The notes under the pieces were generated by a model that saw only the letters and a program-made list of their open reading frames with translations, had not been told where the DNA came from and did not search any database. 64,000 nt of DNA from JALEFZ01 sp964564415 (GTDB taxonomy: Bacteria > Bacteroidota > Bacteroidia > J057), in NCBI GenBank assembly GCA_964564415.1, contig CAZMAV010000006.1:174732-238731 (forward strand). Reading direction: 5' to 3'. The translations under genes and the position numbers were made by a program. Shown here piece after piece: positions 53,301 through 60,646 of this stretch. The number at the start of each line of letters is the position of its first letter. The first letter of the stretch is position 1.

Positions 53301-56000
53301 TTATCGGTACAACTTTTCGATACCTCCTTTGGAGCTCCTGTCCTCTGGGACTGGGACTTTGACGGGGCAGGCTTCGCACTCAATGTAGACAGTCCCCAGG
53401 TGGGTGCCTTCTTTCAGGTTCCGGGATTGTATGATATCCAGGCCATTGGTACCCATGAAGATGGCTGTATGGATACCCTCCTCAAAGAGGATTATATCTT
53501 TGTGGCCGGTCCTTCGGGTACTTATGAGTCTTTTCCCCGAGAGGTCTGTGAAGGTGATACCGTCTGCATTCGGGCCGAAACCTTCGGAACCTTCGATGCC
53601 GTGATACTCTTTGGGGATGGTAGTTCAGTGAATATCGATACTACTACCCTTAGTGGATTTATCGATACCATAGAGGTCTGCCATGTTTATACAGACTCGG
53701 GTAAATTTTTCCCCCAAATCGTATTGACCGATAACAAGGGTTGTACCTTTACCCCCGAGATCCAAGACTCTGCCATTGTCTACCAAAGACCCAGTGCTGC
53801 CATAGGGCCCGACGACTCCACGGGCTGTGCTGACCTTGTACTTTCCTTCAGGGATGAATCTACTCCCGGCGATGGCATAATAAACCAGTGGAACTGGGAT
53901 TTTGGGACTGGCGATAGTTCCAACCTTCAAAATCCAGTCTATACCTATGTAGGAGATACCATCTTCGAGGTAGAATTGCAGGTGGAAGATGATTTTGGAT
54001 GTAGGGATACGGCTACCACGACTGTAAATGTCTTTGAGGGGGCGGTACCCGAGTTTTTTGCCTCGGACACTACTGGTTGTTCACCCATTGAAATATCTTT
54101 CTCCGATTCGAGCTCTGGTTCTGTTCCTCCCAGTGCCTGGACATGGATTTTTGGGGATGGTTCAGATACCTTGAGAGGAGTGGCTCCTCCTGTCAGTCAT
54201 AATTATACAGAGGATGGCCTGTTTTCAGTAACCCTTATAATTTCTGATAACTTGGGCTGCGCAGACACCCTTACCAAGGTCGATTACATTGATCTGTTCC
54301 GTCCCGAACCTGTAGTTACTGCCAGCGATACCCTGGGCTGTAATCCTATCTCTATTACTTTTTATTCGGACCAGACCGTATCCAGGCGCTCATTGCAAAC
54401 CTTCGAATGGTGCCTGCGAAATGTAAGCACAGGAGATTCCACCTGCTTCACCACCAATGCACCAGAGGATTCTTTGGTTATAGATTTTGATGATCCCGGT
54501 GAGTTTGAGATGACCCTCACGGTCCTCGACTCCATCGGCTGTCCCGCAGTTTCAGACCCTTTGACCATAGATTTGCAAGAGCGAATTGTACCTGACCCTA
54601 TCGAAATCCAAAATGTAACGGTAGTCGATGCAGGCGCAATTGAAATCAACTGGATTCCTTATGCAGGAGGTGATTTTGTAGAATATGTGGTATATCGGGA
54701 GGAAAATGGTGCTTTGGAGGAAATCACAAGGGTAGGAGATCAACAAAATACTAGCTTCCTTGATCAAAGTCCCGGCCTGGAACCCGAAGTAAGGCCCTAC
54801 TGCTATAAAATTGGAATCCTCAACGACTGTCTTCAGGAATCCGATCTCGCCCAGACCCTTGAACATTGTACCATAGAACTGAGCGTAACTCCTATTCAAG
54901 ACGGTTTAGTCCTGGATTGGACTCCTTATGTCGGATTCGACGTGGCCCAATATGAGGTGTACAGGGCAGATGATTACACACCAGGTAGCCTTCAGCAAAT
55001 TGGCCTGGTGGATGGAAGCACCCTAACCTATACCGACTTGGAGACCTTTTGCTATGACTCCATCAGCTACCGTGTAAGAGCAATAGGGGTGGCCAATTCT
55101 GCCCAAAGGTCCTTTAGTGATCTGGCTGGAGAAGTCCCTATCCACTTTCCTCCCACAGAGGTAAGCGATATCGTTACGGCGACAGTCAATGATAATGTGG
55201 AGAATACCAATCAGTCCATCGAGGTAGAATGGCTGGACTTTACCGGCTACCTGCCTGTGGAGTACATACTCGAGCGTTCCCTGGATGGGTCCTTTTTTGA
55301 ACTTCTGGGTACCTTCGACTTGGGTACACGAAGCTTCGAAGATGATCAGGTCGCTGTGGATGAATTTTCCTATACCTACAGGGTGCAGGTCCTCGATCAA
55401 TGCGGGGATACCTCCTACTTTGGAAACGTTGGGAAATCCATCCTTCTCGAATCCCGGCTTGATGGAGAAACTCCCTTGCTCAATTGGACTCCTTACCAGG
55501 AGTGGGAACAGGGAGTGAGAAGCTACAGGGTTGAGGTTTTTGATGAAAGTATCGGAGACTTTACGGTTGTCGAGTCTTTTGTCCCCGGACAGCAGACAAG
55601 GTTTGAGGATATTTCCAGTGAATTTCCTAATCAGTACCAATATTGCTATCGGGTAGTGGCCGAAGAAGTCCAAGGCAACAATGCAGAAGCCTACTCCAAT
55701 GTCTCCTGTGTGGTCTTTCCGCCAAAGGTCGCCATTCCGAATGCCTTCACCCCCAACAATTCCGGCCCTGGTGTAAACGATCTATTTACAATCTATCTTC
55801 CAAGGGTGCAAAGTGCAGAAGTAAGCATCTACAACCGTTGGGGAGAACAGGTTTATAACACCACCGACTGGACTCAGTACTGGGACGGTACCTATCAAAA
55901 CCGACCTGCACCCGAGGGCGTATACGTCTATGTAATTTCGGGAACTGGCTTTGAGGGAACAGAATTTTCAAGAACTGGCACCGTAACACTTATCAGATAA
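50310..56000 (+). CDS. giant PKD/FN3-repeat surface protein with CHU_C (T9SS type B) C-terminus
   Basis: 1896 residues. After a signal peptide (1-25) come about sixteen PKD-like repeats of 80-95 residues (to about 1430). Nearly all have a Cys near the start and one in a GC-x-D/N-T motif near the end, e.g. NAVGCSKSLTDS, TAAGCTDTLT, DANGCSDTL, suggesting one disulfide per repeat. Four fibronectin-III-like repeats follow (about 1430-1805), with INWIPYAGGDFVEYVVYRE and LDWTPYVGFDVAQYEVYRA. The last 90 residues (IPNAFTPNNSGPGVNDLF, VSIYNRWGEQVYNTTDW, PEGVYVYVISGTGFEG) are the CHU_C gliding-type C-terminus, a type B T9SS signal. No enzyme motif. Likely adhesin or gliding-surface protein; the ligand is unknown. 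Confidence 0.93.
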   Translation: MRLRLLGNIALGFVFFFQAVLGWAQPTAEFDAIGNTARCAPQVLVVDLVDQSTNTGANPAYRWRTNTVPAQTSTLANPSFVYSQPGCYEVELIVTNSLGSDTIVKPCFIEIYPQPEPGFIVDPLAACVPTTIQFTDTSVANDPGGNVDWLWILSVNNLTSTQQNPSFVVTNPNDSIDVILRVSNANGCENTKVFENVVGTRQPPLADFSVDVNSACNPPLAVNFTNDSDERGLGGLTYIWEFPGGVTPIGAATFIGFTPPTITYSADGQYDVSLIISGNGGCTDTITYENLIGIGGVTADFVSDVTEVCLGDSVTFTSTSTGGISTTAWDFGEVAGVDATGPTASYAYSSPGVYPVTIFANDQVCGDTLARNAYLTVLDTPTVGFGIDRPLDCQPGNPFFFSDSSQNSNSWNWDFGDGTTSTLQNPSHTYTSFGTFGVTLTVTNAVGCSKSLTDSISIAPPNVAFDVDEPEGCVPHDVQFTDASVSPVDPVISWEWSFGTGANPSTSTAQNPQVTFNGTGRYDVSLIIATAAGCTDTLTRNGRIRVGEPPVSTFTVDKDTVCIFESITFVADSSDSTFNYFWDFQYVSPGNFNQMPDSTTTVYPDTGLYSVALVVENIGCRDTTILQDLVFVSPPRADFTTSETLVCELPATITFSDSSIGPADQYDWYVNGQLLNSFSGPQVPAPYTITTPGTYIFQQAILNSPSGCTDTATVVVNAGNPGVDFAVTDPSGCRPHQATLTNNSVNISVSTYLLARDSIPYRNFSGGTGGSVRQVTEADTGLIDVFLIGTDQFGCMDTLFRPDQLEVFGAYAEFDRVRNPACPGELVQYLDSSSAYRASISNYLWNFSGAANNFSNIANPTNTYPNRGFYSASLFVQDSRGCVDSIARQVVISQPVVDFFAVDTSTCAGNPVQFTNTSTGIGPSYKWNFEGGDTSRLVDPAQPFFTIDSTTGSFFDVELIATDANGCSDTLLRENYIFIEPFDVRFFASDTIALCPPLSVQLFDTSFGAPVLWDWDFDGAGFALNVDSPQVGAFFQVPGLYDIQAIGTHEDGCMDTLLKEDYIFVAGPSGTYESFPREVCEGDTVCIRAETFGTFDAVILFGDGSSVNIDTTTLSGFIDTIEVCHVYTDSGKFFPQIVLTDNKGCTFTPEIQDSAIVYQRPSAAIGPDDSTGCADLVLSFRDESTPGDGIINQWNWDFGTGDSSNLQNPVYTYVGDTIFEVELQVEDDFGCRDTATTTVNVFEGAVPEFFASDTTGCSPIEISFSDSSSGSVPPSAWTWIFGDGSDTLRGVAPPVSHNYTEDGLFSVTLIISDNLGCADTLTKVDYIDLFRPEPVVTASDTLGCNPISITFYSDQTVSRRSLQTFEWCLRNVSTGDSTCFTTNAPEDSLVIDFDDPGEFEMTLTVLDSIGCPAVSDPLTIDLQERIVPDPIEIQNVTVVDAGAIEINWIPYAGGDFVEYVVYREENGALEEITRVGDQQNTSFLDQSPGLEPEVRPYCYKIGILNDCLQESDLAQTLEHCTIELSVTPIQDGLVLDWTPYVGFDVAQYEVYRADDYTPGSLQQIGLVDGSTLTYTDLETFCYDSISYRVRAIGVANSAQRSFSDLAGEVPIHFPPTEVSDIVTATVNDNVENTNQSIEVEWLDFTGYLPVEYILERSLDGSFFELLGTFDLGTRSFEDDQVAVDEFSYTYRVQVLDQCGDTSYFGNVGKSILLESRLDGETPLLNWTPYQEWEQGVRSYRVEVFDESIGDFTVVESFVPGQQTRFEDISSEFPNQYQYCYRVVAEEVQGNNAEAYSNVSCVVFPPKVAIPNAFTPNNSGPGVNDLFTIYLPRVQSAEVSIYNRWGEQVYNTTDWTQYWDGTYQNRPAPEGVYVYVISGTGFEGTEFSRTGTVTLIR

Positions 56001-56016
56001 AATCTGAAGTTTGGGT

Positions 56017-56047
56017 TTTGCCAAAGGAACAAAAAGTTATATATTTG
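56017..56047 (+). promoter_or_regulatory. promoter of tRNA-His
   Basis: TTTG at 56017-56020, 19 bases, then TATATTTG at 56040-56047: an exact fit to the Bacteroidota -33/-7 promoter. The -7 box ends 17 bases before the mature tRNA start, so transcription would begin close to the 5' end. Confidence 0.75.
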
Positions 56048-56064
56048 CAGTCCTGAACTTAAAT

Positions 56065-56139
56065 GGTGGCCATAGCTCAGTTGGTTAGAGCACCAGATTG
56101 TGGTTCTGGGGGTCGTGGGTTCAAATCCCATTGGTCACC
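56065..56139 (+). tRNA. tRNA-His (GTG anticodon)
   Basis: The 7-bp acceptor stem GTGGCCA (56066-56072) pairs with TGGTCAC; one extra G (56065) opposite a C gives the additional -1 G typical of tRNA-His. D-arm GCTC..GAGC, anticodon stem CCAGA/TCTGG with loop TTGTGGT, so the anticodon is GTG at 56100-56102, and a normal T-arm with GGTTCAAAT. The CCA end is not encoded in a recognisable form, so the CCA-adding enzyme must finish it. Preceded by a consensus promoter and followed by a terminator. Confidence 0.95.
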
Positions 56140-56140
56140 C

Positions 56141-56178
56141 AAAGGGTCTGACTTTCAAAGTCAGGCCCTTTGTTTTTT
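56141..56178 (+). terminator. rho-independent terminator of tRNA-His
   Basis: AAAGGGTCTGACTTT and AAAGTCAGGCCCTTT form a long stem with a C in the tip and one G-T pair, followed at once by GTTTTTT. Position directly after the tRNA. Confidence 0.85.
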
Positions 56179-56203
56179 GGCCTTTCTTGGATAATGTCCA
56201 TGT

Positions 56204-56729
56204 ATGAAATCCTCTTATCTGCTCATTTTCCTATTCTTTCCCTCCTTGGTCCAGGCTGAAGTAATCTACGGCTCAGAACAAGCTTTTACCGTCGCCATGA
56301 GTTAATCTTAGAGAATAGCCGTCCTGATAAGGTGTACAAAGCCCTCCTCAAAGATATCTCCAAGTGGTGGAATCCCGAACATACATGGTCAGGAGACGCT
56401 GGAAACCTAAAAATCAGGACCAAGAAAAGTGCCGGCCTTTGGGAAAAGCTTCCCAAAGAGGTTGGGTTTGCCACCTCAGAATGATTTTCTGGCAAAAAGA
56501 TAAGCTATTGCGCTTTGAAGGAGGTCTGGGCCCTCTTCAAGACATGGCCGTTCAGGGCAAAATGGACTGGAAAATCGAATCTGCCGAAAAAGGGGCAAGT
56601 CGACTGGTCCTAACCTGTCAGGTGTGGGGTCCTCTTTCGGCCTCCTTTTAAAACCTGGCCTCACCGGTAAATCAGGTACTAGGTGGACAAGTAAAGCGGC
56701 TCAAAGAATTTGTGAACTTAAACAAGTAA
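56204..56729 (+). pseudogene. decayed SRPBCC/AHSA1-like gene
   Basis: Starting at ATG 56204 a signal-like peptide (MKSSYLLIFLFFPSLVQAEV) leads into a frame that stops at 56305. In the next frame the text continues as ENSRPDKVYKALLKDISKWW and NPEHTWSGDAGNLKI to GLWEKLPKEVG, where another break occurs near 56480; the next frame reads MIFWQKDKLLRFEGGLGPLQ, then DMAVQGKMDW and TCQVWGPL, and after an in-frame TAA the tail ASPVNQVLGGQVKRLKEFVN. The pieces together match SRPBCC proteins with the WWNPxHT and GGLGPLQ motifs, normally one domain of about 160 residues. At least two frameshifts and one stop make it nonfunctional, unless the sequence is faulty. Confidence 0.72.
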
Positions 56730-56876
56730 GTAAATTCAGGAAGAGTACATACATCACTACCTTAATACTGACCTGCCTGGGATTTGCCTCATATCAATAT
56801 GCCAGATTGATTCCATAAGAACTTTTAAAGGTCAGTGCTGAGCAGTTAAAAGAGATTCTAGATTAGGCTTTAAATT

Positions 56877-56910
56877 TACCTATACCCATATCTTGCAAAT
56901 CATATAGGTA
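56877..56910. repeat. 8-bp perfect inverted repeat upstream of the SirB1-type gene
   Basis: TACCTATA (56877-56884), 18 bases, TATAGGTA (56903-56910). Exact reverse complements, the second arm ending 42 bases before the start codon. Could be an operator or a leader stem. A short AT-rich spacer. Confidence 0.5.
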
Positions 56911-56952
56911 CATATGAACATGGGAAACAAGGCATAAACCATCTTATCTTCC

Positions 56953-57813
56953 ATGGGTTTTCTATTGCCTATGGCAAAGTTAGCAGCTATACCCTACCTG
57001 ATCCACCTGCTTGATGATGAATCCGATACCGTTCGCGAGCACGTAAGGAAGCAGCTTAAATTGCTTGGGCGCCGCCATGAGGCCGAACTGCGAGGTTGCA
57101 TTCAAACCCTGATTCAGCCTCAGCAAAAGGAGCTGAGGACCATTCTATTTGAACTGAGGGAGGAAAACTACGAAACTTACGGGTGGGATTGGTTGGAGAT
57201 AGAGGACGAAAGAAAGGCTCAGGAAGAAGCCCTTTCATGGTTGTCATACCTAGGCAGTGAAGCCGAAGACCAGGACTTGAGCCAGCAATTAGATCAGCTT
57301 ACTGAAAAATATCTTTCCGGAAAACGCAAGCATAACCTCGTTTCTTCCTTATTTTGGTTTCTGTTTGAGGAAGAAGGCTTCTCAGCCCCCAAGGATCAGT
57401 TTTACCATCCTGAAAACAGCAACCTTGTCAGGGTTATTCAAAGAAAAAAGGGCCTGCAAATAAGCCTTAGCATGATTGCCGTTTGTATGGCTCGCCGGCT
57501 GGATATGCCTCTTTATGGCTTCAATATGCCCGGACACTTCCTCATCATGCAAGACCTGGGCAATGATTACAGGGTCTATGATCCTTTCAGCAAAGCAGAG
57601 TCCATTCCCAAGCAAACCATCACCTACATCCAGCGGATGATGAGCCAGCGCTCGCGGCCCCAAATGATAGGTAAGGCATCCACAGACCAAATCGTCATGC
57701 GGGTATTTCGAAACTTACTCAACTCCTACCAGCGCCAGGAAGATAACCTGATGTATGGGCGCTACCAAGAAAAATTCAATGAATTGAAGGTGAGAATCCA
57801 GGAAAGAAGATGA
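56953..57813 (+). CDS. SirB1/transglutaminase-like family protein
   Basis: 286 residues. The N-terminal part (1-70) looks like a HEAT-like or tetratricopeptide helix set. The conserved block is FYHPENSNLVRVIQRKKGLQ (about 151-170), then ISLSMIAVCMARRLDMPLYG and FNMPGHFLIMQD, the SirB1 transglutaminase-like region without the classical Cys-His-Asp, so probably not an active transglutaminase. YDPFSKAESI follows. Single copy, its function is not known. An inverted repeat precedes its start. Confidence 0.78.
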   Translation: MGFLLPMAKLAAIPYLIHLLDDESDTVREHVRKQLKLLGRRHEAELRGCIQTLIQPQQKELRTILFELREENYETYGWDWLEIEDERKAQEEALSWLSYLGSEAEDQDLSQQLDQLTEKYLSGKRKHNLVSSLFWFLFEEEGFSAPKDQFYHPENSNLVRVIQRKKGLQISLSMIAVCMARRLDMPLYGFNMPGHFLIMQDLGNDYRVYDPFSKAESIPKQTITYIQRMMSQRSRPQMIGKASTDQIVMRVFRNLLNSYQRQEDNLMYGRYQEKFNELKVRIQERR

Positions 57814-57896
57814 ATGGACAGGGTGAATAGGGGAAAATTGTTCAAATAATGCACGGAATTTCTTCTCCTATTCAATTTCCTGTAAATTCATCCACC

Positions 57897-58544
57897 ATGA
57901 AACACTTCCTACCTATACTATTCCTCACTCTATTTCTGGGCTCAAAGGTCATGGCCCAGCGTACCATGCTTCCTTCCAATCCCGGTATCAGCCTAAGCTA
58001 TGTTGGGGACCAACTGACGAATCCTGGAGGAAAAATTGGCTTCGATTACCCTCTTCTCATCTGGGAAAATAGAAAAGAAGTACCTACCAGGAAGGGTGGA
58101 TACAACCGGACCCGATCCACCCAATTGATCGGACAGTCCTCTCTGGGTTACTACATAGCACCTCAGGATCATCAGTCCTTTTTCTTTCAGTTGGAAGCCG
58201 GATATAGAAATATGCATCACCGTTCCACCTTTGGATTGACGGCCCTCCGCCTGGACCTGAGTGGGGGAGCGGCTTTTATGTTTTTTGCCCCCAGTGGAGA
58301 TGGAAGCGAAGGCGGGGATCGAAGCGATCTGGCCGGAAGTATGAAGGTCTTGCCCAGCATATCTCTTACCCTTGCCCAGGATTATAAGCTGTCTCGCCTC
58401 ATGCGCCCCATATCTATTTTTATCAAAGGAAACGCTCTCTATGGCAATGGAAACCTCTATCCTTCCGCAGAGTTGGGAATCCTTTTCAGGGGAATAGCTG
58501 TGCTCGACAACTTGCCTAAAAAAGTATCTTTTACCAGAAACTAG
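57897..58544 (+). CDS. small outer-membrane-type protein
   Basis: 215 residues from the ATG at 57897, since MKHFLPILFLTLFLGSKVMA is a signal peptide; the longer frame to 57849 adds a polar extension. The mature part has strands rich in Gly/Phe/Tyr (FFQLEAGYRNMHHRS, LDLSGGAAFMFFAP, PISIFIKGNALYG) as in small barrels. No family recognised. It is followed by the ATP-grasp gene after 12 bases and likely co-transcribed. Confidence 0.6.
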   Translation: MKHFLPILFLTLFLGSKVMAQRTMLPSNPGISLSYVGDQLTNPGGKIGFDYPLLIWENRKEVPTRKGGYNRTRSTQLIGQSSLGYYIAPQDHQSFFFQLEAGYRNMHHRSTFGLTALRLDLSGGAAFMFFAPSGDGSEGGDRSDLAGSMKVLPSISLTLAQDYKLSRLMRPISIFIKGNALYGNGNLYPSAELGILFRGIAVLDNLPKKVSFTRN

Positions 58545-58556
58545 CCCGTTCCTCCT

Positions 58557-59429
58557 ATGAAAAATAAGATAGCCTTCCTGACTGCTGAGAGATTAGCCCA
58601 ACTTTTACCCTATGACCAAAAGGTAGCTGCCCTCCTGTCTGGAGAGGGATTGGAAGTGCATCCTGTGATTTGGGACCAAAGACCTCTCGCTGATGTGCTG
58701 GCCGAACTTGCCCAGATGGATGTCCTGATCGTACGTACCATATGGGGTTATCACGAGGATGTAATGAGGTTTTCCCAATTGATCGAAGAAATACAGCAAT
58801 TGGACTTACTTACTTGGAATCCTCCAGAGGTTCTGGTTCAGAATCTCAACAAGAAGTACCTGGGAGAACTTTCAGAAAATGGTATTTCAATTGTGCCTAC
58901 GCGCTACCTGAGTCATGAAGAAGAGTTGGACAGTATCTATGAGGAAAGGGTATGGAGGGACGTGGTTATCAAGCCCACCATTTCTGCGGGCGCTAAGCAT
59001 ACCTGGAGGAGCAATCCTGACCATCTGAAAGAAGATAAAGAAAAATTAGCCCCCCTGATCGAAAGGACGGATTTTATGGTGCAGCCTTATCTTAAAGAGG
59101 TAGGGATTGGAGGAGAATTTTCCTACATATTTTTTTCAAATGGATATCGCTATGCAGTAAAAAAACTCCCTAAGGAGGGCGACTATCGGGTACAGGTTCA
59201 GTTTGGAGGCAAGTATTCCCTGCATGAGGCAGATGGAGACGAATGGAGGCAGATCAGCGACATTCGGGACAGGTTAAACCTGCCATTTTTGTACATGCGA
59301 ATAGATGGAATTTGGATAGGGACAGAATTTCAGGTAATGGAAATTGAAATGATTGAACCCGATCTCTATCTCGACCTTCATCCTGAGGGGGTGTCAGCCT
59401 TCGCCAAAGCCATACTGGAAAAAATCTGA
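58557..59429 (+). CDS. ATP-grasp family ligase-like protein
   Basis: 290 residues. The N-terminal domain (1-95) has MDVLIVRTIWGYHED. VIKPTISAGAKHTWR (about 142-156) is the glycine-rich/lysine ATP-contact region, then FMVQPYLKEVGIGGEFSYIF and at the C-terminus FQVMEIEMIEPDLYLDLHP with the acidic metal ligands and an Asn/Glu-like pattern. It resembles RimK/glutathione-synthetase-like and DcsG-type ATP-grasp enzymes that join a carboxylate to an amine. Substrate unknown. Coupled to the small outer-membrane-type gene. Confidence 0.82.
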   Translation: MKNKIAFLTAERLAQLLPYDQKVAALLSGEGLEVHPVIWDQRPLADVLAELAQMDVLIVRTIWGYHEDVMRFSQLIEEIQQLDLLTWNPPEVLVQNLNKKYLGELSENGISIVPTRYLSHEEELDSIYEERVWRDVVIKPTISAGAKHTWRSNPDHLKEDKEKLAPLIERTDFMVQPYLKEVGIGGEFSYIFFSNGYRYAVKKLPKEGDYRVQVQFGGKYSLHEADGDEWRQISDIRDRLNLPFLYMRIDGIWIGTEFQVMEIEMIEPDLYLDLHPEGVSAFAKAILEKI

Positions 59430-59539
59430 AATTGATCGACACGCTTGGTCTTTGATGCAACACGGAGCATAAATGGAGGTCTTTGAACTGACTACCTTGA
59501 GCATAATCTTCGTATGTTTAGACAAAGATCAAGAAGGAC

Positions 59540-60556
59540 ATGAAAAAGTTTTTTACCCTGATTAGCCTTGCGGGACTTCTTTTATTTCCCCATTTGACCA
59601 AGGCAAGCGACCTGCTTTCTACCAAAGAAATGGCCCAAGTCCTAGAAAAAGCTGAATCTTATCTGGGCACTCCCTACCGCAGTGGAGGGCTCTCCAAAAG
59701 AGGTATAGATTGCTCAGGATTAATGGTCAACAGCTTTAAAGAGGTTGGATTTGACCTCCCCCGTACTTCCAAGGAGCAGCATAAAGTAGGAAAATCTGTT
59801 TCCAAGAAAAACATTAGCAGAGGCGATTTGATTTTCTTTTCCAAAGGTTTGAAAATCAATCATGTGGGATTGGTGACCTATGCAGATGAGGAAGAGGTTC
59901 GCTTTATTCATGCGACTACCTCCCGGGGAGTAATTGTCTCATCCTTATCTGAAAAATACTGGAGGAAGCGCTACCGTTCTGCCAGACGGCTGTGGAAAGA
60001 AACCCGTAGAGAAAGAAAGGCCAGAATAGCGGCTGAAGAAGCCCAGGAAAGCCTGCCCACCGTCATTCGGGTCGAAAAAAAGGTTGAGAATATATCTGCT
60101 GAAAACCGCAACAAGAAGCGCGAAAGGTTGGTGAAGCAATCCTCTAAAAAGGGAAGCAAAGAGGCCCTCAAAACTGAAAAGGATATCATTCGCTATGAGG
60201 AAAAGAAAAAGGCCCTCGCCACTGTCAACTATCCTGGCCGCTTTCCTGAAGCCTCCCAGCGACTCCTGAGCTTAGAAGAACTGCGAGGCATGGATCAGGA
60301 AAGACTGACCCTTATGAAATATGAAATTCTGGCCCGAAATGGCTTTGAATTTACTACCCCCACCCTTCAGCGCTACTTTGGCATGCAGGGATGGTACAGG
60401 GAAATGAAAAAAGTAAAAGGAAAAAAGGTGATGAAGGAATTAACTTCGGTAGAAAAAGCAAACATCAAGCGGATTCGAAGCATAGAACTAGAAAAAGACC
60501 GCGAGCCTGAAGGTGAATTTCTCATCAAAGAAAATCGCCTCATGAAACGCAACTAA
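59540..60556 (+). CDS. NlpC/P60 endopeptidase with Lys-rich linker and YARHG-like C-terminus
   Basis: 338 residues. Signal peptide to about residue 22. NlpC/P60 domain 30-145 with Cys58 in GIDCSGLMVNSF, His108 in INHVGLVTY and a third polar His124 in FIHATTSRG: the full triad of a gamma-D-Glu-diamino-acid endopeptidase. Residues 147-235 are very rich in Lys, Arg and Glu (RKARIAAEEAQESL, NKKRERLVKQSSKKG). The C-terminal part (about 243-318, LMKYEILARNGFEF, YFGMQGWYREMKK, SVEKANIKRIRSIE) matches the YARHG domain with LARNG in place of YARHG. Exported; cleaves peptide cross-links of the wall. The basic linker could bind peptidoglycan or polyanions. Confidence 0.88.
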   Translation: MKKFFTLISLAGLLLFPHLTKASDLLSTKEMAQVLEKAESYLGTPYRSGGLSKRGIDCSGLMVNSFKEVGFDLPRTSKEQHKVGKSVSKKNISRGDLIFFSKGLKINHVGLVTYADEEEVRFIHATTSRGVIVSSLSEKYWRKRYRSARRLWKETRRERKARIAAEEAQESLPTVIRVEKKVENISAENRNKKRERLVKQSSKKGSKEALKTEKDIIRYEEKKKALATVNYPGRFPEASQRLLSLEELRGMDQERLTLMKYEILARNGFEFTTPTLQRYFGMQGWYREMKKVKGKKVMKELTSVEKANIKRIRSIELEKDREPEGEFLIKENRLMKRN

Positions 60557-60646
60557 ACCAGGGCAACTTCCTTCTTAGACTTTGGACCCAACCCATCATT
60601 CTCCATCCGTGAATGGCAGTTTACTATTCCAATATAGTCTCAATTT

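Noticed and set aside
55928..56131. Minus-strand open frame with MGFEPTTPRTT
   Set aside because: This peptide is the well-known artefact of translating the complement of a tRNA gene; here it is antisense to tRNA-His.
56065..56180. tRNA-His as attachment site of an integrated element
   Set aside because: No duplicated 3' end of the tRNA and no integrase gene were found downstream, and intact housekeeping-type genes follow.
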